Shown piece by piece: positions 10,791-20,313 of a DNA stretch of 64,000 nt. A model generated the notes under the pieces. That model searched no databases and was not told where the DNA came from. It saw only the letters and a program-made list of their open reading frames with translations. The stretch comes from Sambucus nigra. Lineage: Eukaryota; Streptophyta; Magnoliopsida; Dipsacales; Adoxaceae. Each line of letters opens with the position of its first letter. Position 1 is the first letter of the stretch. The stretch is from contig OX422210.1 in assembly GCA_949130495.1 (NCBI GenBank), forward strand, positions 30,168,681 to 30,232,680. Reading direction: 5' to 3'. Made by a program: the position numbers and the translations under genes.

Positions 10791-13370
10791 ATCAGATGCA
10801 TACTATATGTTAGGGTGCTAAACCAACTGAAATTAATAAAACTTGCACAAACATTAAACAGAACACAAACATCATACATGGCCAAAAAAAATGATTTAAT
10901 CACTGGTAGATTCAGTGGATACCTGTGAAGAAAGATAATAATTTAATCAAAAAACTAAATTTGTGAAGAAAACCCCCCACTTGCATACCTGTGAAGAAAA
11001 AAAGATTGCGGCACAATATCAAGAATTTCTAGTCCTACCACAGCTGGGACACTGCATAAAACAAACAAACAATTAAATAATGGAAAACATAATTCAAAAC
11101 TAATTACACTTAAACTCATTAAATAAGATTAATGATTTGAACCAAATGAGAGAAAGACTAATACAATAGATAACTTTTTTGTGCTAAGTTGTGAACTAAC
11201 AATAGTAGAGTTACATTCATTGTAGATTACATTCAAATAAAAAATCGAGACCAAAATCATAATAAAACTTATTTAAAATCGAAAAAGAGAAAAAGTGAAA
11301 CATAGTACCTTACAAATTAGTAAACAAATTTAACTCGCATTGGACAAAGATGAGAACAGAGAGAAAGAGTAGAAAAAACCTGCACAACCAAATAAGTGGA
11401 ATATAGAGTTGAAATAAATTCACTCATGTCTAATCACATTTAAAACTATTAAGAACGGATATTAAAATGATATCCATATCTTACAACTTCATGGATATCT
11501 AGAGAAAGAGCTTCATAACCATAATTATAAAAAAAAATTAACCATATCTTACAACTCCATCTTATGAGGCAAATATATCAAAAAAATTAAAAAGAAAATA
11601 GATTTCGGCGAGTCAGTAGAAAATAATACAAACATTTACTGTTAATATGAAACAAATAGCCAACAAAAAAAGTAGAATGTTCACATGAGCCTTTCGGTAA
11701 AAACTTGGAATGCAACTGTTCAAATTAAACCCAAAAAATTTATAAACCCAACATGTTTTAACTCTTAATAAACATGAGTGCCTTTCACAACACGTTCAAC
11801 TTAAATCAACCAAACAAATTAGATTATATCATTCATACTTGGCATCTAAAAGATTTGTTCATATGAGAGTATATCATTCACACTTGAGTCCGCATTTCTG
11901 TTGCATTTGCTTACCATTATTGTGGATGTTTTGGCAACTGCCCCTACCAAATTGGACTGAAACTCATTCATGTCTAAAAGTTACCAAACTATTTGGAGGA
12001 AGCATATGATTCTCCTTAACATGGTTTAAAGTGAAGTATAAAGGGCACTCAAAATGAATATGTTTAATGAACAAAAGAAGTGCTTTTATGTCCCATGTTT
12101 AAGACAGAACTCAAAATGAATATGTCTCGCCTATGTTCGATGAGTAGATTGAAAAATGAATAACCAAGAGAAAACTTTCAAACAAAAATTTATAGGTTGT
12201 TCGTCATCGCGAAATAGAAACAGAAAAATATAGCTCGTAGTTATGTGAGCCAAACAACACAACTAAAAGAGTACTGAGATCAAATAAATAAAAAATAATG
12301 CTAAATGAGACCAATACCTCGTATAATTTCAGTCACCCATGATCTTAAAGTATAGTAAGTTACATCTGTTTTAGAATCTTAAATCTGAGACCTCATATAT
12401 ACCAATCCACAAAAAAATAATTTGGATCCCCGAGAATGAAATACAAAGAACCTCAAATTTGAAATTGAAATCATGGTTGTCAAGCACCTATCTACTTTAA
12501 ACTTTAAAATAATTAGTATATGAAAGCTCCGAATATGAAAAACACTCTAGCTAATTTGGAAAACCATAACTTAAATAGTCAGTTCAATGAGAATAGATAA
12601 ATATTACCTTCCACATGCTATCATAATAAATTGAAACTCTTCCAACTCAAACAATAGTTAAATGATAAAAAAAACATCACATGTGTTGATCCGTACCGTT
12701 GAAGCCTAATATCAAACACAAAAAATAATCTAATAATAAAGTATAGTTGAAACCTTACCAATTGGGCCTAGACTTTTATGTCTTATTCTTCTCGAATTGA
12801 ATGTTGGGTTACGAAGCCAGTAGTAGCTCCTTATTCTATATAAGAAGTGTTCAAGCTTAGTAATTGTTACTATACTAACATTTTCACATAACAATTTATA
12901 GAAAGTGTTCATATCTGAAAAAAATACCTGTGAAATCAAATATTTAGGGCTGGATTGTATAACTGAAAGAGAAAATACAAAACAACCATTATTTCAAAAG
13001 AAAACCCAAATCTAAAACACAAACATAAATAATCTCAAATTTGAAACCCCAATTTCTAAATTTGACACAAAAACATAAATTTGAAATTGATTTTTAAACG
13101 ACTTTGTACGTGTCTAAAGAAGAACCAAACAAACACATGGGCAGATTATCTAAAGAAGAACCCAAAAAATATCTGAGTAAGTTCTTGACTACAACTCATA
13201 CAACCCTAGATCTGAATGTAAAAAACACATACCTTTGATTGTGGCTCATGTTCACACTTCAAAACATTAGATCTGCAAACAAAACATCATAAATATGAAA
13301 AAATTTAGCCCCCAGATGTGTGTGCGTGTGTATGATTTATTTAAAATCAAACAATTTCAGTTTATAGATC
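10791..13370. other. AT-rich Helitron interior with intron/exon-like texture on minus
   Basis: No long ORF is present. Several plant-type acceptor and donor strings occur on the minus strand: TTTTATGCAG then CCCAGCTGTGG at about 11,060, TTCACAGGTA near 10,980 and 12,935, and TTTGTTTGCAG at about 13,275. This suggests a decayed intron-rich gene, or captured exons, transcribed leftward from the CT-rich leader at 13,490-13,690. No product is recognised. Confidence 0.35.
12759..12914 (-). other. Candidate 156-bp captured exon
   Basis: On minus a TTTTTTTCAG acceptor precedes 'MNTFYKLLCENVSIVTITKL', which stays open for 52 codons to a strong donor, TTG|GTAAGGTT. The length is a multiple of three. 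It is identical in the copy at 46,910-47,065. Family unknown; it could equally be chance in AT-rich DNA. Confidence 0.3.

Positions 13371-13402
<32 letters not shown>
13371..13402. repeat. (GT)n microsatellite
   Basis: About 14 GT units sit within the leader region of the putative Helitron. Purine-rich tracts (GAGAGA at 13,472-13,490) follow. Proline- or histidine-rich ORFs through here are translations of low-complexity DNA. Confidence 0.9.
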
Positions 13403-13410
<8 letters not shown>

Positions 13411-13876
13411 CGAGTGTGAGAGTGAGTGTGCGTGTGAGGCATAGCCGCATAGGTAGAGATGTGGGTGTGTGTGAGAGAGAGAGAGAGAGAAAAAGACTAC
13501 CTGAATGGGCGGTGGAGGGCAGCGGAGGGCAGCGAAGGGTAGTGGGTTTGGGGGGTTTAGAGTGAGATAATGAGGGAGAGAGGTGAGGACGACGGGGTGG
13601 GTTTGTGGGGTTTGGAGAGAGAATGAGGGAGAGAGGTGAGAGCGTACGTGTGTAAAATAGTTTGTGGGAGACAAATTTCGAAAATACCCTCATTTTTGAA
13701 TGAAGGTGTAATCTTTGTGGGTAAAAAGAAGGGGGAAAACCAAATTAGTGAGGGTACATTTGTAAAAAGGAATGTGAAGTGATCTAAACCATTAAAATGT
13801 GTAAAAATATGTGAGGAGGTGGCACACATCTTGACCGTTAAAATGTGTAGACAATTCAAAAACTTCCCTAACTTAT

Positions 13877-13878
<2 letters not shown>

Positions 13879-13966
<88 letters not shown>
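13879..13966. repeat. (AT)n(AG)n compound microsatellite at Helitron/Copia junction
   Basis: About 22 AT units run to about 13,925, then AAGGG, then about 18 GA units. The putative Helitron 5' end lies in this tract. It is followed by GTTTTGGTGACATATAGTTA, a piece that otherwise occurs at the start of segment D (20,314 and 58,632). Confidence 0.9.
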
Positions 13967-13971
<5 letters not shown>

Positions 13972-14009
13972 GTGACATATAGTTACTTGAGTGTTGGTGA
14001 CATTCCGCG

Positions 14010-14408
14010 AGACACCGGAGAGGGCATCCGATTTATTAAGTATACGGCGGTTTCAAATGCAAAGTGCCAATATTTTTGCGGAACGCAGGCTTGCGCAAGA
14101 AGGGTAAGTCCCATTTCAACAATATGTCTATGTCAGCGTTCAACCGAGCCATTTGGTTCATGTGTGTGCGGACAAGATAAGCGATGAGTAATGCCCTTAG
14201 AATCAAAAAATTTATTTAATGAGCGATACTCACCACCCCAATCGGTTTGAACAACTTTAATTTTGGTATTAAATTGACGTTCAACATGAATTTGGAATTT
14301 ATTGAAAATTGAGAGTGCATTTGATTTGTGCACCATGGGATAAAAAGAAATAAACTTGGAATAATCATCAACAAAAATAATAAAATAACGATGACATCAT
14401 TGGGGAAG
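14010..14408 (-). pseudogene. Copia integrase core fragment
   Basis: On minus the frame shows 'VVQTDWGGEYRSLNKFFDSK' with the second catalytic Asp of the DDE motif and then 'HEPNGSVER' with the catalytic Glu. It continues past a stop to 'LLAQACVPQKYWHFAFETAV'. The family joins element cDNA to host DNA. It is a fragment with no reverse transcriptase attached, flanked by the retrogene upstream and by a deletion junction downstream. Confidence 0.85.
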
Positions 14409-14424
14409 GACCCCATAAATCACT

Positions 14425-15102
14425 TCTTTTTTTTGTCGTTTATTCGTAATAAATTAAAATTAGCATACTACAAAAGGAGTTATAAATACATCCATTAATT
14501 ATTTTTAAAAAAAAATTATGGTACAGCAAGATACAAAATTCCAAAATCGTGATTTAAATGAGGAAAAGATGTATAGAACAATAAATACACTTGCCTAACT
14601 TTACCCACTTGTAGAACGCGACCCTTTCCCCCCGAGTGTCTGAATTATAGCTTCTAGCAGTTTAATTTCATTATCTCGCTTAGAAATCTCTTGTTGCTTT
14701 GCACGCAACTCCTCCATGTGTAACTCAAACACTTTCGTTGTGTTTTCAAGCTCTCTTGTAACCTCTTGCGCAAGCAGTTCAGCAGCCTTTTGTGCTGCCT
14801 CAGACTGTCGTTTTTCCTGGCGGGCACGAGCAGCGGCTGAGATTGCAGCATCTAGTTCTCGCTCTAAAGTTTCTATTCTTTGTTCAAGAACCTTGATGGT
14901 TCGGGCCTGTTGAGAGGTGAGAGAGGCTTTGGCAAAGGTGTCTTCATCGACATAAACAGCCTTTTTAATGAGAAGTTTTTGGAGTGAATCAAGATTACTT
15001 GTCATCTCCGACAAATTCGCCATCGCTCTACTCCATCTCTCGCTTCCTTTCCCCTTCTCTGTCTCATCCATTGCCTTTCACTGCATTCTTTGCCCTGTAA
15101 TC
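14425..15102 (-). mobile_element. Processed retrogene insertion (DUF662 cDNA) with 16-bp target duplication
   Basis: The insert is bounded by GACCCCATAAATCACT (14,409-14,424) and GACCCCATACATCACT (15,103-15,118), a 16-bp direct repeat with one mismatch. The uninterrupted Copia at 26,186-26,202 has the site once, GACCCATACATCACT. The left edge on plus is a run of T (14,427-14,434), which is a poly(A) tail on minus after AATAAACGAC. Tail, long target duplication and an intronless ORF are the hallmarks of LINE-mediated retroposition of an mRNA. Confidence 0.85.
14601..15071 (-). CDS. DUF662 / RAB6-interacting-golgin-like coiled-coil protein, retrogene copy 1
   Basis: The intact 156-codon frame contains 'MANLSEMTSNLDSLQKLLIK', 'RIETLERELDAAISAAARAR', 'ELENTTKVFELHMEELRAKQ' and the C-terminal 'NEIKLLEAIIQTLGGKGS'. 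From memory this is the plant DUF662 family (RAB6-interacting golgin-like; the Arabidopsis member ACIP1 binds microtubules). The protein is almost wholly a charged alpha-helical coiled coil and should be cytosolic. The first Met (15,071) gives 16 extra residues; Met17 at 15,023 fits the family start better, so the upstream part may be former 5' leader. It is intronless, inside a dead Copia, with no obvious promoter of its own except the nearby 5' LTR at 15,389-15,601, which reads in the same direction. It differs from the copy at 48,757-49,227 at two residues (Tyr40/Phe, Leu69/Ile). Whether it is expressed cannot be judged. Confidence 0.75.
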   Translation of the reverse strand: MDETEKGKGSERWSRAMANLSEMTSNLDSLQKLLIKKAVYVDEDTFAKASLTSQQARTIKVLEQRIETLERELDAAISAAARARQEKRQSEAAQKAAELLAQEVTRELENTTKVFELHMEELRAKQQEISKRDNEIKLLEAIIQTLGGKGSRSTSG

Positions 15103-15375
15103 GACCCCATACATCACTAAAAATAAGAGATAAAAGAGAAGAACCACGGGGAGGGGTATGTGGGAGAGACAATCTAGAAGACTTGCCAGGTTGAGAAGCC
15201 GTACATATATTATTGAGACGTAAAGAGAGACATGGAATGTTTTAATGAGATGATATGATGGGCCCTGTGAAAAGAGGAAGATAGAATAGGTGATGGGTTG
15301 CGAGAGTTTTTAGCAGTGGAGGGAGAGATCCCAGATGTTGTTGAACCCTCAGCCATGATGGAAAAAAAAAAATGA

Positions 15376-15388
15376 GGCTCTGAAACCA
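15376..15388 (-). other. Copia primer-binding site (initiator-Met tRNA type)
   Basis: Minus-strand TGGTTTCAGAGCC directly follows the 5' LTR. It differs by one base from the usual plant Copia PBS TGGTATCAGAGCC, complementary to tRNA-iMet. The gag start codon follows at 15,356 (MAEGSTTSGISPS). Confidence 0.85.
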
Positions 15389-15601
15389 AAATAGAACAAG
15401 AAAACTAAAGACATTTTTTATTCTTGGTTTTATTCTGTTCTCTTTCTTTACACAGGCAAAAGGATATGTTTATAAGGACTCTACCAAGCTATTAGTTACA
15501 GGGATAAGTAACAGATTCAAATTCAAATGGCAGCTACAAATGTGGAGAGAAATAAGGCACACGTGTGCTGTTATGATACGCTGTTAGGATAGGTGTTAAT
15601 A
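15389..15601 (-). mobile_element. Copia 5' LTR, 213 bp
   Basis: Homologous to the LTRs at 23,221-23,434, 27,783-27,980, 49,549-49,761 and 61,480-61,692. It is placed between the PBS and the GGAAG target site (15,602-15,606). On these boundaries its ends are TATTAA...CTATTT (minus), not TG...CA. Confidence 0.85.
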
Positions 15602-15606
15602 GGAAG

Positions 15607-16824
15607 AATCATAATTATGATCGCGGTACAGAGGGAGATGTAGTTGTGATCTCGGTTACGATGATTTTCTATAGTGTCACAGAGGTGGATGTAGTGATCC
15701 TATGTTTTAAAAAGTAATCAAAAGTATGAGAAATTATAATAAGGCAATGAAATAAGATAAATGGGAGAAAATTAAGATAAGAAATTCAATAATTTAAGAA
15801 AATGAGATACCATACTAAAATATCAATAGACCATTATGGGTTTAATTTACTCTTTTTATTCTTGTCTGTCTACATATATATAGTTAAATAAATAATTTGT
15901 AAAAAACAGTAACATTCAAATAACTTATTAGGAAATGGTAGAAAGGATACAGTATAATGGAATACAAAATAGAATACGAATTGAATCCCCAAAACTAAAT
16001 GGTTAGCACAATTTTTTTCGAACATAACATTGGCAGATATAAAGGTTTTATACAATGTCTTACTCGGGGTATTTAACTTTTAGAAAAAAACAACAAATTA
16101 TAGTTATGCTCAACTCTAAGGCAAAATGGGTTGTATTCAATCAACTCAAAGTGTAGCTTTGTGGAAGATTGGGATACCTATGCTGTTGCTTTAGTCTTCA
16201 ATATTTGTGACTTCAATTAAAAAAAATCAATAAACTAATTTTTCGTATTTTCTTTGATTTTAAAATTAAAAATTAAAAATTATCAATTAAACATCAGGAG
16301 CCATATTTATATATACATATTTTCATTATCATATATTTTAATTTTGATTTTGATTTTTACGGCTCAAAAAAAAGAAAAAAAAAAGGTAACATGGTCAATA
16401 TGTTAATAGTAGCGGTTTGACTATCGAATATTTGGAAGTGGGGATGAGATATAGATTGAATAAAAAAAAATAGATTAACACAAAAACACCTCTAAAAGTG
16501 TGGCAAAAACAAAATAACCCATTTTTTTCAATTCTTTTTTATCAACATAGGTAGGCCATTCCATGCTTTCAAACACAATCAATGAACCATTATATATATA
16601 AAAAAAAACATAAACAGTACAAAACCCCAAGCCCTTTACCAGTTTATCATAATAGAATCATGTAGAAAGAAAATTTCAATTTTAACAACCACCCTTATTT
16701 ACTGTACGATTCTCATACAAATTGTGTACCACCAAATTCCATTAGTTAGTAATTAAAATGGGTTAACCCTTTGGAATTTAAAAGTTTATTTCATCAAAAG
16801 CATTGAGTATACATCAAGAAAAAC
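15607..16824. other. Segment R1, left part, no recognised gene
   Basis: AT-rich. Contains a 61-codon minus ORF (15,870-16,055) that is also open in the R2 and R3 copies (28,249-28,434; 50,030-50,215) but has no known motif. The stretch is present three times in the window at roughly 95-98 percent identity by eye. Confidence 0.5.
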
Positions 16825-17064
16825 CTAACACGCACAAGGAAGAAAAAGTAAAAAACAATCATAATAAAATATAAAGATGGAGTTAACAAAGACTAGTACC
16901 TTATTCTGGATTTGTTGATACGAAGTTGTTGCTTGATTATTAGAAGTTAACGTGAGAAGAAATGTGAAGAGGTACTTATAAAAAGTTTCATTTAGAGGCT
17001 TTTGAGAGGAAACTGAATTAATGGGGAAGATACGAAGGGTTTCAATCTTTATTACAAAACCCAT
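16825..17064 (-). CDS. Small hypothetical ORF conserved in all three R copies (copy 1)
   Basis: A 79-codon minus frame starts MGFVIKIETLRIFPINSVSS. It is open in all three R segments with only three to five amino-acid differences. A donor-like AAG|GTACTAG follows codon 55 ('YQQIQNK'), and TGTGCGTGTTAG about 85 bp further could be an acceptor giving a short second exon ('VFLDVYSMLLMK' then stop). There is no signal peptide I can be sure of and no family recognised. Conservation may simply reflect recent duplication. It may be the 5' exon of a small peptide gene, or nothing. Confidence 0.3.
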   Translation of the reverse strand: MGFVIKIETLRIFPINSVSSQKPLNETFYKYLFTFLLTLTSNNQATTSYQQIQNKVLVFVNSIFIFYYDCFLLFLPCAC

Positions 17065-17705
17065 TTATGGAATGGTGTTTTAATATTATATCATCATGGA
17101 AACTAAAACGTTAGATAGAGAAAATTGAGAAGCAACAACACCAATATCGCTTAGTATTTCTCACTTACATTTTTCTCATTTTCTGGCTGGAAGTCGTTCA
17201 TTTGATCCAATCTTTACAATGAAAAGTTCCGAATTTTATATACTAATAATACACCGATTTGCATAGTGTGTCATCCTTACACGCGTGTCATCGTGTGACT
17301 AATGATTTTAGCTTTTTTGACGGTGGCGCCCCCTTTACACCGTTGGCTAAGAAGTATTGGTCGTTTAGAGCATGGATGAACGGATTACACATGCCATTAA
17401 ATTTAATTTAATTTTTACGTGTAATTTTGGATTGGTTGTTTAAATAATTTAATGCGTGAGTATGCTAGTAATATTATAAATTAGTAAAATGATACTTTGA
17501 TAATTTAATAAATTAGTACGAAAGTAAATTTATAAAATTAGTAAACAAAGATTTTAATGATGTTGCAAATTAGTAAGTTAGTAATTGAATAAATTATTAC
17601 GTTACTAAATTAATAAATTTAGCTAATTGGTAATTTAAAAACTTAATAAATTAATAAATAATTTTTTTTTTATTATGTACATAAAAAAATTATTCTAATT
17701 AAGGT
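17065..17705. other. R1 AT-rich spacer
   Basis: Includes a stretch (17,455-17,660) dominated by irregular AAATTAGTAA / TTAATAAATT repeats, low-complexity but without a fixed period. No gene is seen. Confidence 0.5.
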
Positions 17706-18691
17706 AAATCCAAGACATAAAGCTTAAATGTGCAATGAAATCCGTCGACAATTCGGCACCGGTATATGTTTAAGGAGGGGATATTTGGATTTGGAGATGC
17801 CTTATCACTCATGAATTCGGCACCAGCATTTTTTTCATTGATCACTTTTCTAACAATCTCCGGATCAACATATATTTGGGCCGAGATATTTGGAGCTTGA
17901 GATGCTATATTTTTGGAAGTCTATGGATTCTACATAAAATTAGGAGCTATTTCCAAATCTCGTACCTTGTCGATTACGTCCACAATATTTTTCTGGTTAT
18001 TACTCCGAACAAAAAAATCAGTATTTTTTCTTTTATCCGTTCCATTCCGATTAAATTGAGCTAAATTTCATCTCAAATTTTTCTGGGCCATTTTACAACT
18101 TGAAATTGGATGTCATACACATCCACGAAAATCACAAAAGGGGGTTGTTTTTCTAGTTCTATTTTCATAGGATTAGTTTTATCCTCACCCTCAATAACCA
18201 CAGTACTTGGAACCAAGTACGAAAAATCAATTTTAACTCAAATTCTTTCATAAAGTCCATATTTTTATCAGAGGTTGATTGATCCATTCTTATGGGTAAA
18301 CAACACCTATAAAAATTCTAATAGTAACCTTGAATGACAAAATGCGTCCGGAAGATCATAAAATCTCACCCAAACATGAGATATAAATGAAACAAATTTA
18401 GATGGGGAGAAATTTGGATATCATTGCGTAGGTTTAAAATAACGAACCTCAAAATTTAAAGAACCGAGCGTCCACACTTTTTTGAAGTCATCCAATGATT
18501 CAAATGAAAAATGTAAAGTGATGCGCGGTGTGATATTGATTTAAATAAATTCGTATGTTTTCAATTAAATACTTATTTAATCGGTGGCAAATTACAAACC
18601 AAATTAATTCATCCCCTAAAGATGTAGAGATTATTTTAGTCATGGTTTTAGTTAGAGGCTAGGGTTTGGAGAGTTTTTGTGGGTGTGCCAT
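17706..18691 (-). pseudogene. DUF4283-type gag-like remnant (copy 1)
   Basis: Reading leftward from an ATG at 18,691 (MAHPQKLSKP then a stop), the broken frames give the DUF4283 pattern seen best in copy 2: 'AWTLGSLN', 'PMQWYPNFSPSKF' and 'WVRFYDLPDAFCHSRLL'. The domain is typical of plant non-LTR retrotransposon ORF1 and related zinc-knuckle proteins. Several frameshifts and stops make it non-functional. Its direction is opposite to the nearby LINE, so it belongs to a different element. Confidence 0.55.
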
Positions 18692-19540
18692 TTTCTCCCT
18701 CCTAGGGTTTATCCATACAGAGGGTTTACGTATTTGTGGTTGTGTAAGAATATTATTCATCATCTTCTTCATAAATCCAAGCCTGCATTTTTTGTATTTC
18801 TTCATTTCTTGCTTTGTTAATTAGTTTCATTGCTCTGTAGTGTAGAATTAATTGTTTTCTTTCAATACATGCCTTTTATTATGCTTTCTAGCTAAATTAA
18901 ATTAGGTTGTGATTAATGGAACTCGCCTTGTGTTTAATGGATTGCTTTGCTATGGTGATGGGTTTTGTGTATTTAATTCGATTAGGTTGTCCTAGTTATT
19001 ATGCCAAGGAGATTTAATGGGGTAAATCATGTATGCTCCGTATTTACGACTTTGCGTATATAATTTCAGGAGTATTTGTTGATGCCAAAATCATGTTTGG
19101 CTTTTATGCGAATTCAGGGGGTGACACTCCTAGGTTTAATTAATCGTTGAAATGAGATTCAATCTTAGTAATTTATTATTCCCATGTAACCATTTATACG
19201 CGTTAAGTCGATGTGAGGGATATTTGTCGCAACCTATAGTTTTTATTCCTTTTGTTAATCGTAGTTTAAATACACATGCCGAGATTATCTTTTCTTTTCT
19301 TTTGTTAACAATCATCTTTTACACATTTATTTAGAGGTATTAAACCGATTAATATGCTTGCAACATTTCTCTGTGGAGTCGATAACCGGACTGACCGATG
19401 TACTCCCTTAAAATAGTGTAGTCAATAGTTTAGGTTTTTGCATTGAGTCGATGAACTGAAAACAATGACCAACGTGAGTAACTCGGACGCGCGGTTTCCC
19501 CCTCAATCAACTTCATTGAGAAAATACTTGATAAATTCAA
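18692..19540. other. R1 right part, no recognised gene
   Basis: Moderately AT-rich sequence without ORFs of note, shared by R2 (31,090-31,930) and R3 (52,856-53,690). It contains a phrase similar to CTCTGTGGAGTCGATAACCG near 19,370, a sort of sequence often met upstream of genes in plant LTR elements, but no LTR can be delimited. Confidence 0.4.
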
Positions 19541-19696
19541 TAAGTATAATATTAATCAAAGGAAAACACTGTTTTATGCTAATATTCATCTTACCTCTAA
19601 TTTTGGTGGAATCACATCTCAATTAGAGTACTCTCCTATAATGGTCAGTTCAATGTACATAACTGACTCTATTCGTAGTCTCAATCATTATATGAG
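19541..19696 (+). pseudogene. Tork-like Copia fragment, truncated
   Basis: The start of the remnant seen fully at 31,930-32,700 and 53,690-54,450. The plus strand resembles 'YANIHL...NFGGITSQLEY' and 'VSSMYITDSIRSLNHYM'-like reverse transcriptase C-terminal sequence. It stops abruptly at about 19,696, where M1 sequence starts. About 4.2 kb present in R3 (53,866-58,030), including the LINE, is missing here. Confidence 0.6.
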
Positions 19697-20045
19697 AAAT
19701 TTTACAGACATACCATTTTTTTAAAATAGTAAAAAAAATGATTGAGTTGATATGTTTTATATGGGTTCATGATATTTCACTATGCCCATGTAAAAATATT
19801 CAGCTCAAAATAATATATTTTGTTCTTTTTAAAAAATAGGTAAAAAAACTGATAATTTTAAAGGGTAAAAACTGTTAGTTTTTTTTTACCTATTTTTTAA
19901 AAATATCAAAATACATTATTTCCAATTGATTATTTTTATAGGGGCACATTGAAATGTCATGAACCCGTATAAAAATTATTATCTCCAATTTATATTTTTT
20001 ACTATTTAAAAATTGGGTATGTTCATAGGAGGTATGTTGGGAGAT

Positions 20046-20048
<3 letters not shown>
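19697..20048. mobile_element. Foldback MITE M1 (unit 2), left end lost
   Basis: ACATACCATTTTTTTAAAATAG at the left pairs with the inverted ACTATTTAAAAATTGGGTATG at the right; the two halves form one long hairpin. It ends GGGAGATCCT before (TA)n. The outermost left arm present at 58,004-58,030 is missing because the R1 deletion junction falls inside the element. Confidence 0.75.

Positions 20049-20103
<55 letters not shown>
20049..20103. repeat. (AT)n microsatellite between M1 and M2
   Basis: About 27 AT units. Together with the tract at 20,291-20,313 it brackets M2. Confidence 0.95.
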
Positions 20104-20106
<3 letters not shown>

Positions 20107-20290
20107 TCTTGTTCTTGTGCGGACTAGTTCGTATTTTAAGAATGCGGACCGAGCATGTGTTACCTGGCGGTGAGCCTAGAAAAGAGAGAGAGTATACCTA
20201 TAATTTAGGAGATAATTTCTAAGCGCACTGTTAGGTAACACATGTCTGGTCCGCATTCTTAAAATGCGGACTAGTCCGCACAAGAGCATT
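20104..20290. mobile_element. Foldback MITE M2, long terminal inverted repeats
   Basis: The left arm TTGTGCGGACTAGTTCGTAT ... AAGAATGCGGACC ... CATGTGTTACC is matched inverted by the right arm ending GGACTAGTCCGCACAAGAGC. Arms are about 70 bp and the loop is short, with GAGAGAGAGTATACCTATAA. It has no coding capacity. The copy in unit 4 (58,405-58,598) lies in the opposite orientation at the same position. Confidence 0.85.
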
Positions 20291-20313
20291 ATTATATATA
20301 TATATATATATAT

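Larger units (their letters stand above)
7276..13930 (-). mobile_element. Putative non-autonomous Helitron, about 6.65 kb
   Basis: On minus the right-hand terminus reads CGTGCCTTCAGGTACG (hairpin, 7,288-7,303), then GGGCATACG and CTAG at 7,279-7,276, followed by T. A short GC-rich hairpin about 9 nt before a CTRR end flanked by T is the Helitron 3' signature. The other end, inside (TA)n near 13,880-13,930, leads into AAGTTAGGGAAG and a leader with 'AATGAGGGTATTTTCGAAAT' and CT-rich sequence typical of plant Helitron 5' regions. The exact 5' TC base cannot be fixed. No Rep/helicase ORF is present. It holds two minisatellite arrays and exon-like fragments. It occupies the place that MITE M2 has in even units. 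Confidence 0.45.
14004..15601 (-). mobile_element. Ale-type Copia element, doubly deleted, carrying a retrogene
   Basis: Only the integrase core (14,010-14,408), a little pre-integrase sequence (15,119-15,236), the gag start (15,240-15,356), the primer-binding site and the 5' LTR remain. One deletion joins segment-D sequence (GTTGGTGACAT) directly to the integrase frame at 14,004, removing RT, RNase H and the 3' LTR. A second joins ACATGGAATG to TTTTAATGAGATG near 15,237, removing most of gag and protease (compare 26,310 with 27,635). The 5' flank GGAAG is the same target site as the full element at 23,221-27,980, so all copies descend from one insertion. Confidence 0.85.

Noticed and set aside
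10131..10821. ORFs of 100-219 codons in the second array
   Set aside because: Repeat translation (Tyr/Ile/His/Cys-rich runs), no family signature.
13337..13859. Pro/Ser/His-rich ORFs around the (GT)n and GAGAGA tracts
   Set aside because: Low-complexity leader sequence; reading frames on both strands overlap and none has a recognisable domain.
17755..17825. AATTCGGCACC and GAATTCGGCACCAG, resembling the EcoRI adapter used in cDNA libraries
   Set aside because: The same sites are in all three R copies with natural variation and lie in the DUF4283-frame ('VGAEF'), so this is genomic sequence, not vector.
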